Program-made: the position numbers and the translations under genes
Notes under the pieces: generated by a model
The model's database searches: none
Seen by the model: the letters and a program-made list of their open reading frames with translations, nothing else
What the model was told of the DNA's origin: nothing
Source: Microbacterium sp. Leaf320
Lineage (GTDB): Bacteria; Actinomycetota; Actinomycetes; Actinomycetales; Microbacteriaceae
Length of the DNA stretch: 64,000 nucleotides
NCBI RefSeq assembly: GCF_001423485.1
Contig: NZ_LMOD01000002.1
Coordinates: forward strand, 643,890 to 707,889
Direction of reading: 5' to 3'
Shown here: positions 45,198 to 52,971 of the stretch, piece after piece
How positions within the stretch are numbered: the first letter of the stretch is position 1
Layout of the letters: every line of letters starts with the position of its first letter

Positions 45198-45665
45198 CTA
45201 CGGCAGGCGGATCGTGCCGGTGGCGATGCGCTCGGTCGGCATCCGATCGCGGTTGTAGGTGATCTCCTGGTACCCGTGCGGGGTGGGCGCCCCGTCTTCG
45301 TCGAGGCTCACGAACACGATCTTCTCGATCGTGAGGATGCGCTTGCGGGTGATCATGTTGCGGGCGACCGCGCGCATGGTCAAAGAGGTGGTGCCGAAGT
45401 GGGTCGCCTGCAAGCCGATCTCGATCAGGTCGCCCTGCACGGCTGAGGCCTCGAAATTGATCTCGGAGATGTGCTTGGTCACCGCCCGGTAGTTGCCCAG
45501 CTGCACGATCGCGTAGATCGCGGCCTCCTCGTCGATCCACTTCAGGAGGCTGCCGCCGAACAGCGAGCCGTTCGCGTTGAGGTCTTCGGGTTTCACCCAC
45601 TTGCGGGTGCGGAAGTTGATGCCGTCTTCGGACCACTGCCACTCGGGTGTCTTCTGCTTCGCCAT
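45198..45665 (-). CDS. acyl-CoA thioesterase, hotdog fold
   Basis: The 155-residue protein is a YciA-like/acyl-CoA hydrolase hotdog domain: NANGSLFGGSLLKWIDEEAAI has the Asn/Gly helix and acidic catalytic residue, and LIEIGLQATHFGTTSLTMRA follows. It should cleave acyl-CoA esters. TACCCT on the minus strand ends six bases before the ATG at 45665, so it is leaderless; the GGAG one base from the ATG is too close to serve. It is divergent from the clpP pair. Confidence 0.9.
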   Translation of the reverse strand: MAKQKTPEWQWSEDGINFRTRKWVKPEDLNANGSLFGGSLLKWIDEEAAIYAIVQLGNYRAVTKHISEINFEASAVQGDLIEIGLQATHFGTTSLTMRAVARNMITRKRILTIEKIVFVSLDEDGAPTPHGYQEITYNRDRMPTERIATGTIRLP

Positions 45666-45671
45666 GCTCCG

Positions 45672-45677
45672 AGGGTA
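45672..45677 (-). promoter_or_regulatory. -10 element TACCCT, leaderless promoter
   Basis: On the minus strand TACCCT ends six bases before the ATG at 45665. Confidence 0.55.
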
Positions 45678-45791
45678 AGAGCATCGTGAGTCGGCGGTGT
45701 TACGCGCGAGTTCCGACGCGATCTGCTCTGGGCCGATCTGCCTCGGGCGGATACCGCCCCGCGCACGGTCCCGGCGGCGGATGCTGAGGCC

Positions 45792-46406
45792 ATGAGCGAA
45801 GAGACCCCCATCCCGCAATTCGGACCCGAGGCCAGACGGGCCCTGTTCCACGAGCGCGTCCTCGTGCTCGACGGCGCCCTCGACGACGACAACGGCACGC
45901 TGCTCATGACGCAGCTGCTCACCCTCTCGGCTGAGGATCCGACGACCGATATCGCCCTCTGGATCCACTCGCCCGGCGGCTCCGTGCCGTCGATGCTCGC
46001 GATCCGCGACCTCATGAAGATGGTGCCGAACGACGTGTCGACCCTCGCGCTCGGACTCGCCTGCAGCGCGGGGCAGTTTCTGCTCTCTGCCGGGACGAAG
46101 GGCAAGCGCAGGGCGCTGCCGCACGCCCGCATCCTCATGCATCAGGGCTCTGCCGGCATCGGCGGCTCTGCCGGCGAGATCGAGACGCAGGCCGACGACC
46201 TGCGGCATATGCGCGACACCGTTCTCGGGCTGATCGCCGACGACACCGGGCAGCCCGTGGAGCGGATCTTCGAGGACTCGCTCCACGACCGCTGGTACAC
46301 CGCCGGGGAGGCGAAGGACTACGGGTTCATCGATGAGATCGTCGGCTCGCTCGCCGATCTCATGCCGCGTCGACGGGCGCGGGTCGGTCTGGGGGCGAGC
46401 GCATGA
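45792..46406 (+). CDS. clpP: ATP-dependent Clp protease proteolytic subunit, accessory copy
   Basis: A 204-residue ClpP with an intact triad: Ser92 in ACSAGQFLLSAG, His117 in ILMHQ, and Asp near residue 165 in YGFIDEI. The hinge IHSPGGSV is present. ClpP forms a barrel with a Clp ATPase. This pair is not next to tig or clpX, so it is an accessory set like Streptomyces clpP3-clpP4. The stop overlaps the next clpP (ATGA), and a ClgR/PopR-like regulator gene lies just beyond. Confidence 0.93.
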   Translation: MSEETPIPQFGPEARRALFHERVLVLDGALDDDNGTLLMTQLLTLSAEDPTTDIALWIHSPGGSVPSMLAIRDLMKMVPNDVSTLALGLACSAGQFLLSAGTKGKRRALPHARILMHQGSAGIGGSAGEIETQADDLRHMRDTVLGLIADDTGQPVERIFEDSLHDRWYTAGEAKDYGFIDEIVGSLADLMPRRRARVGLGASA

Positions 46407-46996
46407 GCGGCTACACGATCCCGAATGTCATCGCGCAGCATCCTCGGGGCGAACGCGTGATGGACGTCTACTCGCACCTGCTCGCCGAGCGCGTCATCTA
46501 CCTCGGCACCGGAATCGACGCGGGAGTCGCCAATGCTCTGATCGCGCAGCTGCTGCACCTCGACGCCGACAGCCAGGACGCGGGTGTGCAGTTCTACATC
46601 AACAGCGAAGGCGGCGACCCGGGGGCGGCGCTGGCGATCTACGACACGATGCAGCACATCCGTCCCGCGGTCGCGACGACCTGCGTCGGGCAGGCGATCG
46701 GACCCGCCGCGCTGCTCGTCGCCGCCGGTGCGCCGGGGCAGCGAGCCGCACTCGCCCACGCCCGCATCGTGCTGCATCAGCCCGCGGGCCAATCGCGAGG
46801 CGCGATTCCCGATCTGATCCTCGCGGCCGACGAGGTCGTGCGGGTGCGGGCGGACATGGAGTCGATCCTCGCCAGGCACAGCGGACGCTCGCTGAACGAG
46901 CTGCGCGCCGACACCGACCGGGATCGCGTCTTCACGGCGCCCGCCGCCCTCGAGTACGGACTCATAGACACCGTCTTGGGGGAGCGGGCGGTCTGA
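46403..46996 (+). CDS. clpP: ClpP-like subunit lacking the catalytic serine
   Basis: A 197-residue ClpP homologue. FYINSEGGDPGAALAIYD and IVLHQPAGQ (His125) are normal, and YGLIDTV gives the Asp, but the nucleophile segment reads CVGQAIGPAALLVAAG. Aligned with the usual GQAASMGAFLL, residue 100 is Gly instead of Ser. The subunit should therefore be inactive on its own, like ClpR subunits of plastids and cyanobacteria, and act in mixed rings with the upstream ClpP. The four-base overlap supports one-to-one production. Confidence 0.9.
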   Translation: MSGYTIPNVIAQHPRGERVMDVYSHLLAERVIYLGTGIDAGVANALIAQLLHLDADSQDAGVQFYINSEGGDPGAALAIYDTMQHIRPAVATTCVGQAIGPAALLVAAGAPGQRAALAHARIVLHQPAGQSRGAIPDLILAADEVVRVRADMESILARHSGRSLNELRADTDRDRVFTAPAALEYGLIDTVLGERAV

Positions 46997-47348
46997 GCCC
47001 GGGCCGGGTGTTTCGGGCGCGCCTGACCCGGGGCCGGGTGTTTCGGGCGCGCCTGACCCCGGGCCGGGTGTTTCGGGCACGCCTGACCCCGGGCCGTGTG
47101 TTTCGGGCGCGCCTGACCCCGGGCCGTGTGTTTCGGGCGCGCCTGACCCCGGGCCGTGTGTTTTGGGCGCGCCTGACCCCGGGCCGTCTGCAGGATCGAA
47201 GCACGAATGCGGGATGACTCGGCCGTTCTGATCCTGCAGGCGTGCCGTGGTCCTGCCGACGGCCCGGACCGACGGCCCGGACCGCCGGTCGCTGAACCGG
47301 GAGGCCGGTCGGTGAACCGGGAGGCCGGTCGCTGAACCGGGAGGCCGG
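46997..47348. repeat. tandem repeats and palindrome between clpP and the ClgR/PopR-like gene
   Basis: Six 30-base units start at 47001, 47031, 47061, 47091, 47121 and 47151, each carrying GGGCCGGGTGTTTCGGGCGC or a close variant, plus six bases of a seventh. A palindrome follows: CTGCAGGATC (47188-47197) and GATCCTGCAG (47230-47239). Then come two 13-base GACGGCCCGGACC units and three 20-base units (from 47284, 47304 and 47324) with GCCGGTCGCTGAACCGGGAG. No gene is credible; the 30-base period keeps a frame open only by chance. Confidence 0.85.
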
Positions 47349-47714
47349 TCAGGCGGCGAGGGCGAAGGCGCCGCGAGTGACAGACACCGCAGCGGATGCC
47401 GGGGCCGCCGTGGCCTGACGCAGGTCGTCGGCCACGGCGCTCGTCAGCTCGACGAGCGAGGTGTCGAGGGCTCCGGCGATCGCGGCGATCATCTCGCTCG
47501 ACGGCTCTTTGAGTCCTCGCTCGACCTCCGAGAGGTACTGCGGCGAGACCCCGGCGCTGTCTGCGGTCTCGGTCAGCGTCTCGTCGCGGGCATGTCGTCG
47601 GCGTCGCAGCTGATCGCCCAGCATGTGGCGCCACAGCGGTTCCGGTTCGAACGGCCGCGGACGAGCCGGACGAGGCGGACGAGATGCACGGGAGAACGGG
47701 ACGAGGTCGGCCAT
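47349..47714 (-). CDS. ClgR/PopR-like XRE-family regulator with ALAA C-terminal degron
   Basis: A 121-residue regulator. Its helix-turn-helix (LGDQLRRRRHARDETLTETADSAGVSPQYLSEVERGLKEPSS, in pieces) matches the ClgR/PopR type that activates or controls clp genes in actinobacteria. The protein ends GAFALAA, nearly the same as the end of the ssrA tag, and ends like those of PopR and ClgR, which Clp protease destroys. It faces the accessory clpP pair across the repeats. The likely circuit is that it controls clpP and is removed by ClpP (inference). TATCGT on the minus strand ends five bases before the ATG. Confidence 0.85.
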   Translation of the reverse strand: MADLVPFSRASRPPRPARPRPFEPEPLWRHMLGDQLRRRRHARDETLTETADSAGVSPQYLSEVERGLKEPSSEMIAAIAGALDTSLVELTSAVADDLRQATAAPASAAVSVTRGAFALAA

Positions 47715-47746
47715 GCCTCACGATAATCCGCCGTCAGTGCGGGGTT

Positions 47747-47777
47747 CGAGCGGTTCTGCTCAGAGCAGAACCGCTCG
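47747..47777 (-). terminator. terminator of the MmyB-type regulator gene
   Basis: CGAGCGGTTCTGCTC and GAGCAGAACCGCTCG are perfect complements around a single base, so the real stem is a few pairs shorter with a small loop. It lies just past the stop of the leftward regulator at 47781. Confidence 0.7.
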
Positions 47778-47780
47778 CGG

Positions 47781-48671
47781 TCAGGCCTCGGTGCGCTCCG
47801 ACGACGCGCTCTCCGAGGCGGCGACGACCGCATCCGTCGCCGCCCAACTCGCCAGCATCCGCAGCTTCTCCTCCGACGCGGAGCCCGGCTCGGCCGTGTA
47901 GGTCGACATCTGCAGACCGGGATCGGCCGGCAGCTCGAAGGCCTCGTAGGTGAGTTCCATCTCGCCGACGACGGGGTGGTTGATCTTCTTGACGCCGCTG
48001 CGGTGGAAACGCACGTTGTGTGCGGCCCACAGTGTGCGGAACCGATCGCTGCGGGTCGACAGCTCTCCCACGAGATCGGTGAGCTTGCGGTCGAACGGGT
48101 TGCGCCCGGCTTCGCCGCGCATCGCGGCGACGAGTTCCTGGGTGTTGCGCTCCCATTCGGGGTAGAACTCCTGCGCGGCCGGGTCGAGGAACGCGAAGCG
48201 GGCGCTGTTCGGCACCGGGGTCGTGAAGAGCGGCGCATAGAGCGCGCGGCCCAGCGCGTTGGCGGCCAGGTAGTCGAAGTAGTTGTTGCGCACGATCGCG
48301 GGCGCCTCCGTCATCGCGTCGAGCAGGCGCAGGATGCTGGGACGCAGCGTCTCGACCTTCTTGCGCGGCTTGCGGGCGACCGGTGATGCGTTCGCCGTGC
48401 GGGCGAGGTCGAACAGGTGAGCGGTCTCGGCCTCGTCGAGCTGCAGCGCGCGGGCGAGCGCGTCGAGCACACTGTCGGAGACGCCGGACAGATCACCCCT
48501 CTCGAGACGGGTGTAATAGTCGACGCTGACGCCGGCGAGCAGCGAGACCTCTTCGCGGCGCAGCCCCGGTACGCGCCGGTTGCCGCCGTATGAGGGCAGG
48601 CCTGCCTGATCGGGGGTGATGCGGTCGCGCCTCGATGAGAGGAACTCGCGCACCTCGTTGCGGGTGTCCAT
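47781..48671 (-). CDS. XRE regulator with MmyB-type ligand-binding domain
   Basis: A 296-residue regulator: N-terminal helix-turn-helix (VPGLRREEVSLLAGVSVDYYTRLERGD) and the MmyB-like PAS domain from about 105 (IVRNNYFDYLAANALGRAL, FLDPAAQEFYPEWE, DRFRTLWAAHNVRFH, KKINHPVVGEMELTYEAFELP). The family is often beside oxidoreductases and may bind a fatty-acid-like ligand. TACCGT on the minus strand ends seven bases before the ATG at 48671, suggesting a leaderless mRNA. The target is unknown. Confidence 0.9.
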   Translation of the reverse strand: MDTRNEVREFLSSRRDRITPDQAGLPSYGGNRRVPGLRREEVSLLAGVSVDYYTRLERGDLSGVSDSVLDALARALQLDEAETAHLFDLARTANASPVARKPRKKVETLRPSILRLLDAMTEAPAIVRNNYFDYLAANALGRALYAPLFTTPVPNSARFAFLDPAAQEFYPEWERNTQELVAAMRGEAGRNPFDRKLTDLVGELSTRSDRFRTLWAAHNVRFHRSGVKKINHPVVGEMELTYEAFELPADPGLQMSTYTAEPGSASEEKLRMLASWAATDAVVAASESASSERTEA

Positions 48672-48678
48672 GTCTTCG

Positions 48679-48684
48679 ACGGTA
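48679..48684 (-). promoter_or_regulatory. -10 element TACCGT, leaderless promoter
   Basis: On the minus strand TACCGT ends seven bases before the ATG at 48671. Confidence 0.5.
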
Positions 48685-48745
48685 CGCCCCCTCGCGGAAT
48701 GAAGGGAGGCACTGGTGGGCACTCCCTCTGCCGCCGAAGCCTGAG

Positions 48746-49234
48746 TCAGAGGGCAGCAGTCACACCAGGGAGCAGCTTGGCCGCGATCGCGCCGAGCTGC
48801 TCCCGCTCGGCTTGCGTGAGGGGGTCGAGGATCAGCTCACGGATCTGCGCCACGTGCACCGGAGCAGCTCCCCGCAGCAGCTCGCGACCGGCATCCGTCA
48901 GCGCGGCGGTCAGAGTGCGCTTGTCGCTGCTGCACGAGGTGCGCGTCACCCAGCCGCGTTCTTCGAGCGAGTCGATGGCATGGCTCAACCGCGAGCGGCT
49001 GAGCCCGGCGATCTGCGCGAGCTCGGTCATCGGGATCGCGCGGTCATCCTGGCCCGCCAGCGTCACGAGGATCGCGTAGTGCGAGTGCTTGAGTCCCGTC
49101 TCGGCTTTCAGCGCGCGGTCGAGCACCTGCGGCAGCAGCTGGACGAACCGGATTGTCGGCAGCCACGTCTGCATCTCGGTGTCGTCGAGCCGCCGGTCGT
49201 TCACCACCTGCGTGTTCGCCACCTGCGTGTTCAT
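48746..49234 (-). CDS. MarR-family transcriptional regulator
   Basis: A 162-residue regulator with the MarR winged helix (SHYAILVTLAG, AIPMTELAQIAGLSRSRLSHAIDSLEERGWV, the SDKRTLTAALTDAGRELL wing) and dimer helices at both ends. Its ATG overlaps the ribA stop by one base (TGATG), so ribA and marR are one unit. The first ten codons contain a 15-base duplication (CACCTGCGTGTTC twice on the plus strand, 49205-49217 and 49220-49232), giving NTQVA-NTQVV. A TTGAA-TTCAA dyad in the start of ribA could be its operator (inference). Confidence 0.9.
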   Translation of the reverse strand: MNTQVANTQVVNDRRLDDTEMQTWLPTIRFVQLLPQVLDRALKAETGLKHSHYAILVTLAGQDDRAIPMTELAQIAGLSRSRLSHAIDSLEERGWVTRTSCSSDKRTLTAALTDAGRELLRGAAPVHVAQIRELILDPLTQAEREQLGAIAAKLLPGVTAAL

Positions 49235-49893
49235 CACGCGGCGGAGAGATCGAGCGTGTGCGAGGTGTGGTCGCGCTTGGCCTCGAGGTAGCGGTGGTTC
49301 GCGTCCGACAGGTGCACACCGGTGCGGACCTGCTCGGTGACGCGGATGCCGAGGGACTCGAGCTGCGCCGCCTTGTCGGGGTTGTTGCTCAGCAGGCGGA
49401 TGCTGTCGGCGCCCAGCGTGTTCAGCATCTGCGCCGCGACCGTGTAGTCGCGCTCGTCCTCGCCGCGGCCGAGGGCGACGTTCGCCTCGTAGGTGTCGAG
49501 CCCTGCGTCCTGCAGCGCGTAGGCGTCGAGCTTGGCGTACAGGCCGATGCCGCGGCCCTCCTGGCGGAGGTACAGCAGGAACCCGCCCTCCTCGGCGATG
49601 CGCTCGACGGCTTCCCGCAGCTGCGGACCGCAGTCGCAGCGCTCGGATCCGAAGACATCGCCGGTCAGGCATTCGCTGTGCGGGCGCACGAGAGGCGCAT
49701 CCCCGCCCGCGGAGGCGCGCTCGAGCGCACTCTTCCAGTCGCCGAGGCCGAGCAGCAGGTGCTCACGGCCGTCGATCAACCCGTCGAACGTGACGACATC
49801 GGCCGTGGTGGAGAATCCGTCGGCGAAGCGCATCGGCACGCGCACACGCGTGCGCTCAGAGGCGACCGGCACGACGGTTGAAGTTTCAATCAT
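49234..49893 (-). CDS. ribA: GTP cyclohydrolase II
   Basis: The 219-residue enzyme converts GTP to the first intermediate of riboflavin synthesis. Zinc cysteines lie in HSECLTGDVFGSERCDCGPQL, the active-site arginine and glycine in RQEGRGIGL, and NTLGADSIRLLSNNPDK is the usual C-terminal block. It is a stand-alone RibA, not fused to RibB, and no other rib gene or FMN riboswitch is near, so it probably adds to the main pathway under MarR control. The ATG at 49893 lacks a good ribosome site. Confidence 0.93.
   Translation of the reverse strand: MIETSTVVPVASERTRVRVPMRFADGFSTTADVVTFDGLIDGREHLLLGLGDWKSALERASAGGDAPLVRPHSECLTGDVFGSERCDCGPQLREAVERIAEEGGFLLYLRQEGRGIGLYAKLDAYALQDAGLDTYEANVALGRGEDERDYTVAAQMLNTLGADSIRLLSNNPDKAAQLESLGIRVTEQVRTGVHLSDANHRYLEAKRDHTSHTLDLSAA
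49878..49889. promoter_or_regulatory. TTGAA-TTCAA dyad, candidate MarR operator
   Basis: TTGAAGTTTCAA is a perfect 5-bp dyad with a two-base centre inside the first codons of ribA. MarR proteins often bind such TTGAA/TTCAA dyads, and the cognate gene is second in this operon. Confidence 0.35.
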
Positions 49894-50009
49894 GTCGGGT
49901 GAAACGCGAGGCGCGCGTGTCTATTCCCACGAGGGGTGTTTTATCAGAGCCTCCCCCGCATGGGGGATCAGGAGTTGACTGGAACCACAACACCGAAGGA
50001 GCACCACTC

Positions 50010-51029
50010 ATGCGTGGAGTAGTCATGTACGCCCCCGGCGACGTTCGCGTCGAGGATCGCGAGAAGCCGACCCTCACCCGTCCGACCGATGCCGTGATCC
50101 GGATCGCCGCGACCTGCATCTGCGGATCCGACCTGTGGCCCTACCGGGGCGCGAACGAGGTCGATCACGACCCGATGGGTCACGAGTACGTCGGCGTCGT
50201 CGAGGAGATCGGCGCCGACGTGAAGACCGTGAAGGTCGGCGACTTCGTCGTCGGATCGTTCATGGCGTCCGACAACACCTGCGAGATCTGCCAGGCCGGT
50301 TACCAGTCCCGCTGCGTGCATGTCGTGCCTATGGGACGCTTCGGCACCCAGGCCGAGTACTCGCTGATCCCGCACGCCGACGGCACGCTCGTCGTGACGC
50401 CGGGGCAGCCCGACGCCGATCTGATCCCGTCGCTGCTCGCGGCATCCGACGTGCTGGGCACCGGCTGGTTCGCCGCCGTCGCGGCAGAGGTCGGCCCGGG
50501 CAAGACCGTCGCCGTGGTCGGTGACGGAGCGGTGGGTCTGCTCGGCATCCTCGCCGCGCGTGAACTCGGCGCCGAGCGGATCATCGCGATGAGCCGGCAC
50601 GCCGACCGCCAGGCGCTGGCGCGCGAGTTCGGCGCGACCGACATCGTGGAGGAGCGCGGAGACGAGGGCGTCGCCCGCATCAAGGAGCTCACGAACGGGC
50701 TCGGCGCGCACTCGGTGATCGAGGCCGTCGGTACGCAGGAGTCGATGATGCAGGCGATCCGCGCCACCCGCCCCGGCGGCCACGTCGGATACGTCGGCGT
50801 CTCGCACGACGTCGCGCTGCCCGGCGAGGAGCTCTTCTTCTCGGGGGTGCACCTGCACGGCGGACCGGCTCCGGTGCGCCGATTCCTTCCCGAGCTGATC
50901 CGGCTCATCTGGGACCGCAAGATCGACCCCGGCAAGGTGTTCGACCTCACGCTCCCCCTCGAGGAGGCCGCCGAAGGCTATCGCGCCATGGATGAGCGCC
51001 GCGCCACCAAGGTGCTGCTCACCGTCTGA
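50010..51029 (+). CDS. zinc-dependent alcohol dehydrogenase family protein
   Basis: A 339-residue medium-chain dehydrogenase. It has the catalytic zinc site (TCICGSDLW and GHEYVGVVEEIG), a reduced structural-zinc loop (CEICQAGYQSRC, three of four cysteines), and the Rossmann glycines VVGDGAVGLLG. This pattern matches the IMP/sorbitol-dehydrogenase-like branch annotated as zinc-dependent ADH; the substrate is unknown. GAAGGAG lies eight bases before the ATG. It is divergent from ribA-marR across 116 bases, so MarR could act on it too. Confidence 0.92.
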   Translation: MRGVVMYAPGDVRVEDREKPTLTRPTDAVIRIAATCICGSDLWPYRGANEVDHDPMGHEYVGVVEEIGADVKTVKVGDFVVGSFMASDNTCEICQAGYQSRCVHVVPMGRFGTQAEYSLIPHADGTLVVTPGQPDADLIPSLLAASDVLGTGWFAAVAAEVGPGKTVAVVGDGAVGLLGILAARELGAERIIAMSRHADRQALAREFGATDIVEERGDEGVARIKELTNGLGAHSVIEAVGTQESMMQAIRATRPGGHVGYVGVSHDVALPGEELFFSGVHLHGGPAPVRRFLPELIRLIWDRKIDPGKVFDLTLPLEEAAEGYRAMDERRATKVLLTV

Positions 51030-51033
51030 GCCG

Positions 51034-51957
51034 CTACTCCGGTGCCGGTGCCGGTACCGGTGCCGGTGCCGGTGCCGTGTCGCGGCGGCGCACGAGTCTG
51101 AGCTCACTGGCCAGGATGCCGAGCACGACGAGTGCGCCGCCGATCAGCGCCGTGACGGGCAGGCGCTCGCCGGCGATGCGGCCGATCGCGGCCGCCCACA
51201 CCGGCTCGCCCGCGTAGATGATCGTGGCGCGGGTCGGTGAGACCGACTTCTGCGCCCAGTTCATCGTGAGCTGGATGATGCAGCTCGCCGCCCCGAGCCC
51301 GATCGCGCAGCCGACCCAGATCCAGGAGAACTCCGGAAGTCCCTCCCCGACCACCGGCATCGTCAGGATGCCGAGCACTCCGGCGGTGAGCAGTTGGATG
51401 ACCGTGATCCGGCCGAGGTCGATCCTGCCGGCGAACACGCTGATCAGGATGATCTCGGCCGCGATCGGCAGGGTGCTGATCATGGTGAGTATCTCGCCCG
51501 ACCCCAGTGTGAGGGCGAACGCGTCGGGGCCGGCGATGAGCATCAGCCCGAGGAAGGCGAGTCCCGCGCCCACGAACGCCATGGCCGGAGGACGCTTGCG
51601 GAACACCGCCCACTGGGCGAGCGGGACGAGCGGGATGTACATCGCCGTGATGAACGCCGACGTGCTCGAGTCGATGGTCTGCAGCCCGACGGTCTGGAGG
51701 CCATAGCCCAGATAGATCATCACGCCGATCGCGACGCCGGCGCCGATGTCGCGCCAGCGGATGCCTCGCAGCACGCGCCGGAAGATGACGACGCTGATCA
51801 GGCCGGCGACCAGGAACCGGATGCCGACGAAGAACCACGGTCCTGAGTGCTGCATCGCCCAGTGCACGAGCAGGAAGGTGCTGCCCCAGACCGCCGTCAC
51901 GGCGATCAGGGCGACCTCCTGCCGACGCAGGCTCATCCAGCGGAATCGAGTGGACAT
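51034..51957 (-). CDS. EamA/DMT-family transporter
   Basis: A 307-residue protein with ten hydrophobic spans in two EamA halves (ALIAVTAVWGSTFLLVHWAM; IIYAGEPVWAAAIGRIAGERL). The family exports metabolites such as amino acids. The C-terminus is a Pro/Ala repeat (APAPAPVPAPAPE) made by a six-base tandem GGTGCC at 51040-51078, likely variable in length. AAAGGA precedes the ATG at 51957. It converges with the dehydrogenase gene after four bases. Confidence 0.9.
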   Translation of the reverse strand: MSTRFRWMSLRRQEVALIAVTAVWGSTFLLVHWAMQHSGPWFFVGIRFLVAGLISVVIFRRVLRGIRWRDIGAGVAIGVMIYLGYGLQTVGLQTIDSSTSAFITAMYIPLVPLAQWAVFRKRPPAMAFVGAGLAFLGLMLIAGPDAFALTLGSGEILTMISTLPIAAEIILISVFAGRIDLGRITVIQLLTAGVLGILTMPVVGEGLPEFSWIWVGCAIGLGAASCIIQLTMNWAQKSVSPTRATIIYAGEPVWAAAIGRIAGERLPVTALIGGALVVLGILASELRLVRRRDTAPAPAPVPAPAPE

Positions 51958-52058
51958 GCGGTCCTTTCTCGACACGGCCCGGATGAGCTTATCGCCGTCA
52001 TCGACGGCCGCCGTGACGGCGTGTGGCGCCGGTGGTCGTGAGCGTCGGGTGGACTCGA

Positions 52059-52064
52059 TAGCCT
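52059..52064 (+). promoter_or_regulatory. -10 element TAGCCT, leaderless promoter
   Basis: TAGCCT ends six bases before the ATG at 52071, the same hexamer and spacing as at 12808. Confidence 0.6.
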
Positions 52065-52070
52065 CGCCTC

Positions 52071-52907
52071 ATGAGCAACTTCGTGAGCGTCGACGAACTG
52101 AACGAGCTGCGGGCGTCCGAGACGCCGGTCCGGGTGATCGACGTGCGCTGGCGACTCGACCGCCCCGACGGTCACGCCGAGTATCTCCGGGGCCACATCC
52201 CCGGAGCCGTCTACGTTCCGCTCTCCACCGAACTGGCGACGCACGGCGAGCCCTCGGAGGGGCGCCATCCACTGCCGTCCACGCAGACGCTGCAGGATGC
52301 CGCGCGCCGATGGGGTGTGAACCGGGGCGACCTGGTCGTGGCCTACGACGATGCGAAGGGGCTCAGCGCCTCGCGCGCCTGGTGGCTGCTGCGACAGGGT
52401 GGCGTCGACGTGCGCGTGCTCGACGGCGGCATCGGCTCCTGGACGGCGGCCGGTCTGCCGGTCGCGACCGACGACGTGAAGGTCGAGCCGGGCGATGTCG
52501 TCCTCGACGAGATCGGTGCCGACGCGATCTCGATCGACGAGGCGGCGTCGTTCCCCGAGCACGGTGTGCTGCTCGACGTGCGGGCCCCCGAACGCTATCG
52601 GGGCGACCACGAACCGCTCGACCCCATCGGCGGACACATCCCCGGTGCGCTCAACCTGCCGATGGCTGCTCATCTGAACCCCGAGGGCAAGATCCTCGAC
52701 GTGCACACGCTTCAGGCGACCTTCGCGGACGTCGGCGTGACCGAGGGGACTCCGGTGGCGGCGTACTGCGGCTCCGGCATCACGGCGGCCCACACCGCGC
52801 TGGTCCTCGACGAGGCCGGCATCGAGGCCAAGGTCTTCCCCGGATCGTGGAGCCAGTGGTCCAACACTCCGGGTCGCGCGGTCGCCGTCGGAGAACAGCC
52901 CGGCTGA
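52071..52907 (+). CDS. thiosulfate/3-mercaptopyruvate sulfurtransferase
   Basis: The 278-residue protein has two rhodanese domains. The first (VIDVRWRLDRPDGHAEYLRGHIPGA) is non-catalytic; the second has the active cysteine in AAYCGSGITAA followed by GSWSQWSN. CGSGxT is the thiosulfate/mercaptopyruvate type loop. It transfers sulfane sulfur to cyanide or thiols. It is leaderless by the promoter at 52059-52064. Degenerate 15-base repeats (GGGCATC.CAC) follow its stop up to the convergent XRE gene. Confidence 0.93.
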   Translation: MSNFVSVDELNELRASETPVRVIDVRWRLDRPDGHAEYLRGHIPGAVYVPLSTELATHGEPSEGRHPLPSTQTLQDAARRWGVNRGDLVVAYDDAKGLSASRAWWLLRQGGVDVRVLDGGIGSWTAAGLPVATDDVKVEPGDVVLDEIGADAISIDEAASFPEHGVLLDVRAPERYRGDHEPLDPIGGHIPGALNLPMAAHLNPEGKILDVHTLQATFADVGVTEGTPVAAYCGSGITAAHTALVLDEAGIEAKVFPGSWSQWSNTPGRAVAVGEQPG

Positions 52908-52971
52908 GCATCACGCGACCGGGCATCGCACAGCTGGGCATCACACGGCTGGGCAGCGCCGCCCGCGGGAA

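Noticed and set aside
47001..47186. Six 30-bp units that look like a CRISPR array
   Set aside because: Units follow each other without spacers and no cas gene is present; they are simple tandem repeats.
47001..47217. Open frame through the 30-bp repeats encoding a ten-residue repeat
   Set aside because: The frame stays open only because 30 is a multiple of three; no ribosome site or flanking conserved protein is seen.
49894..50009. FMN riboswitch upstream of ribA
   Set aside because: The conserved RFN helices are not visible; only a short TCCCCC-GCAT-GGGGGA hairpin is present.
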